A DNA stretch of 6,701 nucleotides from Bordetella sp. GTDB lineage: Bacteria > Pseudomonadota > Gammaproteobacteria > Burkholderiales > Burkholderiaceae_B. The stretch lies in the NCBI GenBank assembly GCA_027450125.1, contig DAIDKG010000437.1:1-6701 (forward strand). Reading direction: 5' to 3'. The notes under the pieces were generated by a model. The model was not told the DNA's origin. It did not search any database and saw nothing but the letters and a program-made list of their open reading frames with translations. The translations under genes were made by a program, and so were the position numbers. Shown piece by piece: positions 1-6,407 of this stretch; the stretch's first letter is position 1, and every line of letters begins with the position of its first letter.

Positions 1-1049
1 GTGTAGGGGATGCGGATGGAGGCCGAGCGGTTTTTCGCCGAGTAGGCCAGTTTGACCGGCGCTTCATAGCCGGGCACCAAGCGTTTGTAGCTGTTGGTGC
101 CGGGGTTGGTGATGGCGTTGAGCGCCTTGGCGTGCTTGATGATGCCGCCGATATAGTAGAGGGCGAATTCGGACAGGCCGGCGTAGCCGTTGCCAGCGAA
201 CAGGTTTTCGCCATCTTTCCAGATGGATTGGTGCACGTGCATGCCCGAACCGTTGTCGCCGACGATGGGCTTGGGCATGAAGGTGGCGGTCTTGCCGTAG
301 GCGTGCGCAACGTTATGCACGACGTACTTGAGCACCTGGTTCCAGTCGGCGCGCTTGACCAGCGTGCTGAACTTGGTGCCGATTTCCAGCTGGCCGGGAG
401 CCGCGACTTCGTGGTGGTGCACTTCGACGGGAACGCCCATGGCCTCTAGCACCAGGCACATTTCCGAGCGCAGATCCTGGAAGGAATCGACCGGGGGCAC
501 AGGGAAGTAGCCGCCCTTGACCTTGGGACGATGGCCCAGGTTGCCACCCTCGAAATCCAGGCCCGTCGACCAGGGCGCCTCTTCGGAGTTGACCTTGAGG
601 AAGCAGCCCGACATGTCTTCGCCCCACTTGACGCTGTCGAAGACGAAGAATTCGGGCTCGGGGCCGAAGTAGGCGGTGTCGCCCAGGCCCGAGGACTTCA
701 GGTAGGCTTCGGCGCGTCGCGCCAGGGAGCGGGGATCGCGCTCGTAGCCCTTGCCGTCGGACGGTTCGATCACGTCGCAGGTCAGGATGAGAGTGGGCTC
801 TTCGCGGAACGGATCCAGATTGGCGGTGTCCAGGTCGGGAGCGAGCATCATGTCCGAAGCTTCGATACCCTTCCAGCCGGCGATCGACGAGCCGTCGAAG
901 GCCTGGCCGGTGACGAGCTTGTCTTCATCGATGGCCGAAACGGGAACCGAAACGTGCTGCTCTTTACCGATGGTGTCGGTAAAGCGGAAGTCGACGAACT
1001 TGACGTCGTTGTCAGCAATCATCTTCAGAACATCTTTTGGGCTTGCCAT
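1..1049 (-). CDS. glnA: Glutamine synthetase, type I (3' end outside window)
   Basis: Makes glutamine from glutamate, ammonia and ATP in the cytoplasm; the central ammonia-assimilation enzyme, normally a dodecamer. The window holds the first 349 codons of a family usually near 470 residues, with no internal stop. Visible landmarks: FDGSS (residues 51-55) in the N-terminal domain, the metal-binding PEPEF segment (130-134), HHHE at 211-214, the [10 protein letters not shown] signature (266-275) with the catalytic-region His, the [17 protein letters not shown] loop (315-331), and RSASIRIP (341-348). The C-terminal part, including the adenylylation Tyr loop of the proteobacterial enzyme, lies beyond the left edge, so control by GlnE cannot be assessed. 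The ATG at 1047-1049 is preceded by a good GGAG Shine-Dalgarno (1055-1058) five bases away. The upstream region carries sigma-54 and NtrC sites, so transcription should rise under nitrogen limitation. Confidence 0.97.
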   Translation of the reverse strand, partial: MASPKDVLKMIADNDVKFVDFRFTDTIGKEQHVSVPVSAIDEDKLVTGQAFDGSSIAGWKGIEASDMMLAPDLDTANLDPFREEPTLILTCDVIEPSDGKGYERDPRSLARRAEAYLKSSGLGDTAYFGPEPEFFVFDSVKWGEDMSGCFLKVNSEEAPWSTGLDFEGGNLGHRPKVKGGYFPVPPVDSFQDLRSEMCLVLEAMGVPVEVHHHEVAAPGQLEIGTKFSTLVKRADWNQVLKYVVHNVAHAYGKTATFMPKPIVGDNGSGMHVHQSIWKDGENLFAGNGYAGLSEFALYYIGGIIKHAKALNAITNPGTNSYKRLVPGYEAPVKLAYSAKNRSASIRIPY

Positions 1050-1105
1050 GTCATCTCCAGTGGTAATTAGGCATCGCGGGGGTATCCGCCCGACTGACAC
1101 AAGAT

Positions 1106-1123
1106 AAGCAATATACGTGCCAA
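1106..1123 (-). promoter_or_regulatory. Sigma-54 (RpoN) promoter of glnA
   Basis: Read on the minus strand the site is TTGGCACGTATATTGCTT. It has the invariant GG (about -24) and GC (about -12) separated by exactly ten bases, matching the known RpoN consensus TGGCAC-N5-TTGC. Transcription would begin near position 1096, giving a leader of roughly 47 bases before the glnA ATG. It corresponds to the nitrogen-regulated glnAp2 promoter of enteric bacteria. The start point is inferred from spacing. Confidence 0.88.
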
Positions 1124-1173
1124 TTCAAAAAATTCGGGGTATTCCCGAGGCGGGACGAAAAGTGCAGCTTGAA

Positions 1174-1190
1174 TGCTCTATTTTGGTGCA
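1174..1190 (-). promoter_or_regulatory. NtrC-binding site, promoter-proximal
   Basis: The minus-strand sequence TGCACCAAAATAGAGCA is a 17-bp imperfect dyad that fits the NtrC consensus (TGCAC and GTGCA half-sites around an AT-rich centre). Its centre lies about 86 bp upstream of the predicted sigma-54 start, a normal enhancer distance. The left half-site is perfect and the right one (AGAGCA) has a mismatch. Confidence 0.75.
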
Positions 1191-1205
1191 AAATATAGTG
1201 CAGAA

Positions 1206-1222
1206 AGCACCTTTATAGTGCA
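1206..1222 (-). promoter_or_regulatory. NtrC-binding site, promoter-distal
   Basis: The minus-strand sequence TGCACTATAAAGGTGCT is a second 17-bp NtrC-type dyad with half-sites TGCAC and GGTGC. Its centre is 32 bp, about three helical turns, from the proximal site. That is the same centre-to-centre spacing as the two strong NtrC sites upstream of E. coli glnA, which allows cooperative binding of NtrC dimers on one face of the DNA. It ends one base short of the hemW stop codon (1224-1226), so the glnA enhancer abuts the end of the upstream gene. Confidence 0.78.
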
Positions 1223-1223
1223 T

Positions 1224-2432
1224 TCAATCTGATAAGAACAGTTCTTGCAGGTCATTCAGGAAGCGCCATCCCAGGGAACTGGCCTGCAGCCGGGTCGGAT
1301 CCGCGTCCAGCAGGCCACGGGAGACGGCTGCTTCCAGTTGGTGCGCGATGGCAGCCAGCGACAGTCCGGTGCGCTCGGCAAAGAGGCTGGCCGCCACGCC
1401 TTCGCGCAGTCTCAGGGCATTGAGCATGAATTCGAACGGCAGGTCCGACGGACCCAGCGTGCGCGCTTCGGCAATGTGGCTGCCGTCGCCCCGCAATGCC
1501 CGCTCCATCCAGGAGTCGGGCTGGCGAGCGCGCGCCTCGCGCACGATGCGGTCATGGAAGGAGATCTTGCCGTGCGCGCCCGGTCCCAGGCCCAGGTAAT
1601 CGCCGAACTCCCAATAATTGAGATTGTGCCGGCACCGCGCGCCGGGCCTGGCATAGGCCGAAACCTCATAGCGCTGCAGGCCGGACGCAGCCAGCTCGGC
1701 CTGCACGGCGTCCTGCATCGCGGCCGCGGTGTCGTCGTCGGGGATGTCCTGCGGCGGATACTTGGCAAAGACGGTATTGGGCTCCATCGTCAAGTGATAG
1801 AGCGACAAATGCTCGGTGCCGAACGAGAGCGCCTCGCGCACGTCGGCCAGGCAGGCGTCCAGCGTCTGGCCCGGCAGCGCGAACATCACGTCCAGGTTGA
1901 CGCGGGCCACGGCCTGCTGGGCCATGCGTATTGCCGCCCTGGCCTGGCCGGCATCGTGAATGCGGCCGAGTTTCTGCAATTGCGCATCGTCGAAGCTCTG
2001 AATGCCCAGCGACAGGCGAGTCACGCCGCTGGCCGCGTAGTCGCGAAAGCGCCCGGCTTCGGCGGTACCGGGATTGGCTTCCATGGTGACCTCGGCATCG
2101 GGCAACAGGCGCAGATGCGAACGCAGCATGGCCAGCAGCTCGTCCAGGCCGGCCGACTACAGCAGGCTGTGGGTGCCGCCGCCGATAAAGACGGAGACCA
2201 CCTGGCGACCCCAGACTGAAGGCAGCGCCTGCTCGAGATCGCGGCGCAAGGCGTCCAGGTAGGCCCGTTCGGGGATTTCGCCGGCCGCGTGCGAATTGAA
2301 ATCGCAATACGGGCATTTGCGTACGCACCAGGGAACGTGGACATAGACCGACAAAGGCGGCAGGCTGGTGAGTGCGGTGCCCTGGCGCTGCGCCAGGCGT
2401 CCGTCGGGATGAAGCATGATCGTCTTGGCCAC
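1224..2432 (-). pseudogene. hemW: HemW radical-SAM heme chaperone, interrupted by one amber stop
   Basis: HemW-family protein (commonly annotated HemN or oxygen-independent coproporphyrinogen oxidase-like), a [4Fe-4S] radical-SAM protein that delivers heme to respiratory enzymes. Across 402 codons the reading is continuous except for TAG at codon 92. Before the stop: YVHVPWCVRKCPYCDFNSH with the CxxxCxxC cluster cysteines (36, 40, 43) and GGGT (84-87). After it: EANPGT, the SLGIQSFDD segment, and HNLNYW (269-274), which separates HemW from true HemN. The fragment before the stop has the cluster motif but almost none of the barrel; the 301-residue open stretch after the stop (ATG at 2127-2129) lacks the cluster. 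Neither should work alone. The GTG at 2430-2432, 12 bases after the rdgB stop, is the likely start, though no strong ribosome site is seen; ATG at 2415-2417 is an alternative. Probable operon with rdgB. Readthrough or a sequencing error cannot be excluded. Confidence 0.9.
2157..2159 (-). other. In-frame TAG nonsense codon within hemW
   Basis: On the minus strand the codons read ...CTG CTG TAG TCG GCC GGC..., directly after the GGGTHSLL segment. Frame and family-like sequence continue on both sides with no insertion or deletion. The simplest explanation is a single C-to-T transition changing CAG (Gln) to TAG. The ancestral codon is inferred. Confidence 0.9.
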
Positions 2433-2444
2433 GGTGCCGGCAAC

Positions 2445-3065
2445 CTAGTCTGACTGGAGCTTGGCGAGCAATTCCTGGAGCGCGCGGGCGCGATGGCTGA
2501 CGCGGTTCTTTTGCTCGGGGGCCATGGCCGCCGCAGTCATGCCTTGCCCGGGCAGATAGAAGTGCGGGTCGTAGCCAAAGCCGTGGCTGCCTTGCGGCGT
2601 GTCGACGATTTCGCCGTGCCAGATGCCCTCGCCTATCAGAGGTCGGGGATCGTCCTGCGAACGTACCAGCACCAGCACGGCCACATACCATGCGCGCCGG
2701 TCGGGCTGGCCGGCCAGATCCCGCACCAACAGCGCGTTGTTGGCCGCGTCGCTTTTTTCGCCGCCCATCCGGCGCTGCGCGTAGCGCGCGGAGTAGACGC
2801 CGGGCGCGCCGCCCAGGGCTGCCACGCACAGGCCCGAGTCGTCGGCCAGAGCCGGCAAGCCGGTATGCCGGCAAGCATGGCGGGCTTTGGCCAGGGCGTT
2901 CTCGACGAAGGTGGCGTGCGGCTCCTCGGCCTCGCTCACGCCAAACCGGGATTGAGCGATGAGCTCGATGCCCAGGGGCGCGAACAACGCGGAGAATTCG
3001 CGCAGCTTGCCCGGGTTGCCGGATGCCAGGACGACCTGGCGCAGGGGGGAATTCAAGGCATTCAT
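2445..3065 (-). CDS. rdgB: RdgB/HAM1-family XTP/dITP pyrophosphatase
   Basis: House-cleaning nucleotidase that hydrolyses ITP, dITP and XTP to the monophosphates and pyrophosphate, keeping deaminated purines out of DNA and RNA; cytoplasmic homodimer. The 206-residue product is the usual family length. Motifs are intact: SGNPGK (15-20) for triphosphate binding, TFVENALAKA (52-61), ADDSGL with the metal-binding Asp pair (74-79), GFGYDP (162-167) and SHRARAL (190-196). ATG at 3063-3065 is chosen because the family homology begins a few residues later. The frame stays open to an ATG at 3192-3194, but that extension is basic and unlike the family. There is no clear Shine-Dalgarno. The gene sits 12 bases upstream of hemW and diverges from the cyclic-di-GMP gene across a 95-bp gap. 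Confidence 0.95.
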   Translation of the reverse strand: MNALNSPLRQVVLASGNPGKLREFSALFAPLGIELIAQSRFGVSEAEEPHATFVENALAKARHACRHTGLPALADDSGLCVAALGGAPGVYSARYAQRRMGGEKSDAANNALLVRDLAGQPDRRAWYVAVLVLVRSQDDPRPLIGEGIWHGEIVDTPQGSHGFGYDPHFYLPGQGMTAAAMAPEQKNRVSHRARALQELLAKLQSD

Positions 3066-3073
3066 ACGGTACG

Positions 3074-3081
3074 ATTGTATA
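3074..3081 (-). promoter_or_regulatory. Possible -10 element for rdgB
   Basis: The minus-strand sequence TATACAAT in the rdgB/cyclic-di-GMP gene gap resembles a sigma-70 -10 box. A weak -35 candidate, TTGTGG (3101-3106), lies 19 bp upstream of TATACA. Initiation would fall within a few bases of the rdgB ATG, giving a very short leader or none, which agrees with the missing Shine-Dalgarno. Motif match only. Confidence 0.3.
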
Positions 3082-3160
3082 AGCGCGGCAAAAAAGGCTG
3101 CCACAAATCGGCAATATATGCGGGCGAGAATGGGCGGCTGCATCTGGAATCCGCACCCAT

Positions 3161-4951
3161 ATGTTCGAAGTCGACGCCCCGCTACCCCTGGCAACCGAAT
3201 TTGAACGCATTGTCCGCGAAGGACAGTTGCAACCGCATTACCAGCTCATTGCCGATCTGTTCCACGGCAGCATCCATGGTTACGAAAGCTTGATCCGCGG
3301 GCCGCGCAACAGTCCGCTGCACATGCCTGCCGGCCTGTTCGGCGCCGCGCGCAAGCTTGGACGCCTGATCGAACTGGAGCTGGCCTGCGCGAAGGCCGGC
3401 CTGCATGGATTCATGCAAAGCGGCGCGCAGGGCAAGCTCCTGCTCAACCTGTCGATCAATACGGTTCTGGCCTGCTGGTATCGATGGGGCGCCGACCTGC
3501 CCAAGCGCCTGCTCGAAGACAGCGGCCTGCCGTCCGACAGGCTCGTGATCGAATTGACCGAGCAGGACGCTGCCGACGACGTGGACGGACTGGTGCAGGC
3601 ACGATTGTGCCTGCGTGAGCACGGCATCGGACTGGCGCTGGACGACTACGGCACAGGCAGCACCAATCTGCAGCTCTGGGTAAGACTGCAGCCCGATCTG
3701 GTCAAGATCGACCGCCATTTTTTCCACGGCATCAGCAGCAGCGCATCGGGCCAGCAATTGATGCGCGCGCTCATGTCAGTGGCCCAGGCGCTGGGCACGC
3801 CCCTGCTGGCCGAAGGAATAGAGACGGCCGCCGACCTCGCCACCGTGCGCGAGCTGGGCATACGCTATGTGCAGGGCTGGCATCTGGGACTGGTCGAACC
3901 CCGGCCCCAGGCCGAATTGCCCGAACCGGTGCTGGCGCTGCTGCGGCTGGACCGGTCGCGCCGCGTCCAGGCAGAGAGCGGCACGGTCGGCACCCTGCTC
4001 GTCGAAGCCATGGCGGTGCAGCCGGAGCACCATACCAACGACGACATCGACAAGATGTTCCAGGATTTTCCCGACCTGCATTCGGTCGCTGTCCTGGACC
4101 GCGAGCATCGGCCCATAGGCCTGATCAACCGGCACACGTTTTCCGAAAAATACGCCATGCGCTATACGCGCGATCTCTTCGGCCGCGACCCTTGCGCGAC
4201 ATTCATGAGCCACCGACCGGTCATGCTCGATGCCGAAACGCCCATCGACCGGCTGGCGCCGGTACTGGCGTCGGAAGACCAGCGCTACCTGCGCGACGGC
4301 TTCATCATCACGCGGGAGGGCCGCTATGCGGGCCTGGGGACGGGTGAATCCCTGGTGCGGGCGGTGACCGAACTGCGCCTGGAGACCGCACGCTACGCCA
4401 ACCCGCTGACCGCCCTGCCCGGCAACATTCCCATCAAGCGGCAGATGCAGCAGCTCATGGCGGGCTCCGAGGAATTCATCGCCTGCTATGGCGACCTGAA
4501 CCATTTCAAATCCTTCAACGACATGTACGGCTACTGGCGCGGCGACGCCGTGATCCAGTTGTGCGCCGAAGTCATCAAGCGCTACTGCGACGCGCAGCAG
4601 GACTTCATCGGCCACGTGGGCGGCGACGACTTCGTGATGCTGATGCGCAGCGGCGACTGGCAGGCCAGGCTGCAGGAGCTGGTCGCGCAATTCAATCAGC
4701 GGGCCATCGATCTCTACGACGAGCACGACCGCGGCCGGGGCGGCATCGAATTGCAGGACCGCTACGGCGTGACGCGCTTTTTCCCCTTCGTCACGCTGGG
4801 GGTTGCCGCCCTGGTGGTGCAACCGCAGCGATGCCTGGGCGTGGAGCCTCAGGCCATCGCGGCCGCCATTGCAGAACTGAAACGGCGCGTCAAGACCGAA
4901 CGCGCCTCGCTGCTGGTGAACGACTACGCGCCGCTGGCCAAGGCCGGATAA
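3161..4951 (+). CDS. EAL - CBS-like - GGDEF cyclic-di-GMP signalling protein
   Basis: 596-residue soluble protein with no membrane segment. The N-terminal EAL phosphodiesterase domain (about 12-250) keeps every catalytic position I can identify: E42 in ESL, N96, E131 and E134 of ELTE, D161-D162 of DDYG, K182, E218 of EGIE and Q238. It should hydrolyse cyclic-di-GMP to pGpG. Residues about 275-400 look like a CBS pair (HSVAVLDREHRPIGLINR near 307-324; FIITREGRYAGLGT near 381-394), a possible nucleotide-sensing module. The C-terminal GGDEF domain (about 408-590) has NPLTALPGN (414-422), DLNHFKSFND (445-454) and GGDDF (487-491) in place of GGDEF. The inhibitory I-site Arg is replaced by Ala (AQQD, 478-481). 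The GGDEF domain may therefore be regulatory or a weak cyclase. The ATG at 3161 has only a weak upstream GGA. I assign no symbol. The gene faces away from rdgB and probably forms its own transcription unit. Confidence 0.94.
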   Translation: MFEVDAPLPLATEFERIVREGQLQPHYQLIADLFHGSIHGYESLIRGPRNSPLHMPAGLFGAARKLGRLIELELACAKAGLHGFMQSGAQGKLLLNLSINTVLACWYRWGADLPKRLLEDSGLPSDRLVIELTEQDAADDVDGLVQARLCLREHGIGLALDDYGTGSTNLQLWVRLQPDLVKIDRHFFHGISSSASGQQLMRALMSVAQALGTPLLAEGIETAADLATVRELGIRYVQGWHLGLVEPRPQAELPEPVLALLRLDRSRRVQAESGTVGTLLVEAMAVQPEHHTNDDIDKMFQDFPDLHSVAVLDREHRPIGLINRHTFSEKYAMRYTRDLFGRDPCATFMSHRPVMLDAETPIDRLAPVLASEDQRYLRDGFIITREGRYAGLGTGESLVRAVTELRLETARYANPLTALPGNIPIKRQMQQLMAGSEEFIACYGDLNHFKSFNDMYGYWRGDAVIQLCAEVIKRYCDAQQDFIGHVGGDDFVMLMRSGDWQARLQELVAQFNQRAIDLYDEHDRGRGGIELQDRYGVTRFFPFVTLGVAALVVQPQRCLGVEPQAIAAAIAELKRRVKTERASLLVNDYAPLAKAG

Positions 4952-4960
4952 ACGGGTGGC

Positions 4961-4983
4961 GCCGCCGGATCGAGCCCGGCGGC
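4961..4983 (+). terminator. GC-rich hairpin after the cyclic-di-GMP gene
   Basis: A perfect 8-bp inverted repeat, GCCGCCGG / CCGGCGGC, with a 7-base loop begins nine bases after the TAA at 4949-4951. It fits a transcription terminator, but the following CTGCCTGTCCT is only a poor T-tract and is soon cut by the IS element, so part of the terminator may be lost. It could also serve the minus strand. Confidence 0.45.
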
Positions 4984-4997
4984 CTGCCTGTCCTCTA

Positions 4998-5014
4998 GGC
5001 TGAATCGACATTCA
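4998..5014. repeat. Left terminal inverted repeat of the IS remnant
   Basis: GGCTGAATCGACATTCA, preceded by CTA. It is identical over 17 bases to the reverse complement of the right end. Confidence 0.93.
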
Positions 5015-5402
5015 AGGCATCCAGAAGGCAAGGGATGCGAGGTGAATGAAGGCGGGGAAGTTGTCGGGCTTTCGGTCGTGGCATGTTGAGATGCCTGTCG
5101 ATCATCAGGTACTCATTGTTCCGATCCCGTGTCAGCGACTGGAATATACGCTCCCACACCCCGTTGCTGGCCTAACGGGGAAAGCGCTTGTGCACACTCT
5201 TGTACTGCCCATAACGGCCAGGCAGAACACTCCACCGTGCCCTCGAACGCAACACCCACAGCACGCCATTGACGAACAGCCGGTTATCTTGCAACGTGCG
5301 CCCTGGGTCGCCTGCTTTGCCTGGCAGCAGCAATTGAAAGCGCTCCCACTGGGCTTGGCTAAGTTAGTAACGGCTGGGTCGCAGATGCGTTTGCTTGGAC
5401 AT
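5012..5402 (-). pseudogene. Transposase remnant, IS5 family
   Basis: From ATG at 5400-5402 the minus strand reads MSKQTHLRPSRY-stop, then LSQAQWERFQLLLPGKAG, LFVNGVLWVLRSRARW, YGQYKSVHKRF, a second stop, then GVWERIF and NEYLMID. This is the typical N-terminal layout of IS5/IS427 transposases, ending at the first catalytic Asp (MID). The stops are TAA (5364-5366) and TAG (5172-5174). Near 5093-5097 the sequence jumps, one frame off, to the family C terminus GISTCHDRKPDNF followed by IHLASLAFWMP and TGA at 5012-5014. The segment with the second catalytic Asp and the Glu is deleted. With two stops, an out-of-frame deletion and an incomplete DDE triad, no active product is possible. Confidence 0.85.
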
Positions 5403-5418
5403 CCCTTCATTTTAGAAA

Positions 5419-5435
5419 TGAATGTCGATTCAGCC
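5419..5435. repeat. Right terminal inverted repeat of the IS remnant
   Basis: TGAATGTCGATTCAGCC followed by TAG; perfect partner of the left repeat. This is the transposase 5' end of the element. Confidence 0.93.
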
Positions 5436-5574
5436 TAGCGCGGCCGCCATGGCCTAGGTCTGCGCATGGCTGGCATCCGCCACGGCGCCGAGCCCCAGCG
5501 GCCAGCGCGAAGCAACCTACGAACACCAGCAAAGTGAGCGACAGTGCCGTACTTACCTTGAAACTTTTGCGCAT
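5436..5574 (-). pseudogene. 5' remnant of a membrane protein gene, possibly a chemoreceptor
   Basis: From ATG at 5572-5574 the minus strand encodes MRKSFKVSTALSLTLLVF then VGCFALAAG: a short basic N terminus followed by one long hydrophobic segment, as in a signal anchor. KVSTALSLTLLVF resembles the start of many betaproteobacterial methyl-accepting chemotaxis proteins. After LAAG the frame turns into Arg/Gly-rich sequence. Shifting one base at a CCCC run (plus strand 5493-5496) instead gives LGAVADASHAQT, a more protein-like continuation, which then meets TAG (5454-5456). About 20 bases further on, the IS element begins. The rest of the gene is absent from the other side of the IS. Apparent damage: frameshift, nonsense codon, and IS-linked loss of the 3' part. 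The chemoreceptor identity is inference from about 30 residues. Confidence 0.5.
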
Positions 5575-5678
5575 CTTCTACAACCCGACAGATAACCGGC
5601 CCGCGCTTGGCGGCCTTGCTGGGCGCAATTGTAGGAATCAAGCTTGGCAGTTTTTTGACACTGCGCGCGAACGCCAAT
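5575..5678. other. Spacer between rph and the membrane-protein remnant
   Basis: About 100 bases with no coding signal. It would have held the rph terminator and the promoter of the remnant gene. I see only a weak 5-bp hairpin around a T-run (5647-5664) and no convincing sigma-28 or sigma-70 promoter. Confidence 0.5.
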
Positions 5679-6407
5679 TCAGGCCAGCGCGGCCCTCTGC
5701 GCAGCAACCAGTTGTGCGATGCCGCCCTCGGCCAACGTGAGCATCGCATCGAGCTGGGCGCGAGTGAAGGTGGCCTCTTCGCCCGTGCCCTGCACTTCCA
5801 CGAATGCGCCGCTGCCGGTCATGATCACATTGACGTCGGCCTGGCAGGCCGAGTCTTCCTCATAGTCCAGATCCAGCACGGGGCGCCCGTCGACCAGGCC
5901 TACCGATACGGCCGCGACGTGATCGCGAATGGGGCTGGCCTGCAAGTCGCCGCGCTTGATCAGCAGCGCCACGGCGTCGGAGGCGGCGACCCAGGCGCCG
6001 GTGATGCTGGCGCAGCGCGTGCCGCCGTCAGCCTGCAGCACATCGCAGTCCAGGTGCAGGGTGCGTTCGCCCAGGGCCTTCAGATCGACGACGGCGCGCA
6101 GGCTGCGGCCGATCAGGCGCTGGATTTCCTGCGTACGGCCGCTCTGCTTGCCCTTGGCTGCTTCGCGATCGCCGCGGGTGTGCGTGGCGCGCGGCAGCAT
6201 GCCGTATTCTGCGGTCATCCAGCCCTGCCCCTGTCCTTTCAGAAACGGCGGCACCTTGTCCACCACGCTGGCCGTGCACAGAACATGGGTATGGCCGGCC
6301 TTGACCAGGACCGAGCCCTCGGCATAGCGGGTGTAGCCGCGCTCCAGCGAAAAAGGGCGCAGTTCGTCGGCTTGTCGGCCCGAAGGGCGGGAAATCGAGG
6401 TCGTCAC
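5679..6407 (-). CDS. rph: Ribonuclease PH
   Basis: Phosphorolytic 3'-to-5' exoribonuclease that trims tRNA precursor 3' ends using inorganic phosphate; cytoplasmic hexamer. The 242-residue product matches the usual 237-245. Landmarks: [20 protein letters not shown] (7-26), the tRNA- and RNA-contacting segment [12 protein letters not shown] (67-78), [16 protein letters not shown] (89-104), the phosphate-binding GGTR loop (128-131), and the catalytic acidic segment [17 protein letters not shown] (179-195). The start is GTG at 6405-6407, with GGAG (6416-6419) eight bases upstream. It diverges from the yicC-family gene, an arrangement also found in E. coli. No defect is visible. Confidence 0.97.
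   Translation of the reverse strand: MTTSISRPSGRQADELRPFSLERGYTRYAEGSVLVKAGHTHVLCTASVVDKVPPFLKGQGQGWMTAEYGMLPRATHTRGDREAAKGKQSGRTQEIQRLIGRSLRAVVDLKALGERTLHLDCDVLQADGGTRCASITGAWVAASDAVALLIKRGDLQASPIRDHVAAVSVGLVDGRPVLDLDYEEDSACQADVNVIMTGSGAFVEVQGTGEEATFTRAQLDAMLTLAEGGIAQLVAAQRAALA

Larger units (their letters stand above)
4998..5435 (-). mobile_element. Internally deleted IS5-family (IS427-like) insertion sequence
   Basis: A 438-bp element bounded by perfect 17-bp inverted repeats and flanked on both sides by TA (CTAG in full), consistent with the TA or YTAR target preference of the IS5 family. Inside, on the minus strand, lie the N-terminal part of an IS5/IS427-type transposase and a short family-typical C terminus fused out of frame, so the middle of the gene is gone. 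Intact relatives are usually about 800-900 bp, so roughly half is missing. It cannot transpose itself, but its ends look complete and a related transposase could in principle act on it. I cannot name the exact IS. Confidence 0.88.

Noticed and set aside
531..1070. Plus-strand 179-codon open frame over glnA
   Set aside because: Antisense to conserved GlnA sequence.
1224..2129. The post-stop part of hemW as an independent 301-residue gene
   Set aside because: It lacks the CxxxCxxC cluster motif and begins mid-domain in the same frame as the upstream fragment; better read as half of one broken gene.
1245..2219. Plus-strand 324-codon open frame over hemW
   Set aside because: Antisense to clear HemW sequence, with no recognisable motif.
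3066..3194. N-terminal extension of rdgB to an upstream ATG
   Set aside because: It would add 43 residues unlike the family, overlap the divergent gene and its start, and shift the protein well beyond its usual length.
1666..3210. Minus-strand open frame of 514 codons across rdgB and hemW
   Set aside because: Arg/Pro-rich and out of frame with both recognised genes; a typical GC-rich alternative-frame shadow.
3776..5011. Long minus-strand open frame (411 codons) antisense to the cyclic-di-GMP gene
   Set aside because: It is a shadow of the plus-strand gene in GC-rich DNA; the sense strand has full EAL and GGDEF motifs and the antisense product resembles no family I know.
4998..5435. IS481-type element, expected if the organism is Bordetella pertussis
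   Set aside because: The ends and the transposase fragments (LFVNGVLWVLRSRARW, RKPDNF, IHLAS) fit the IS5 family and not IS481.
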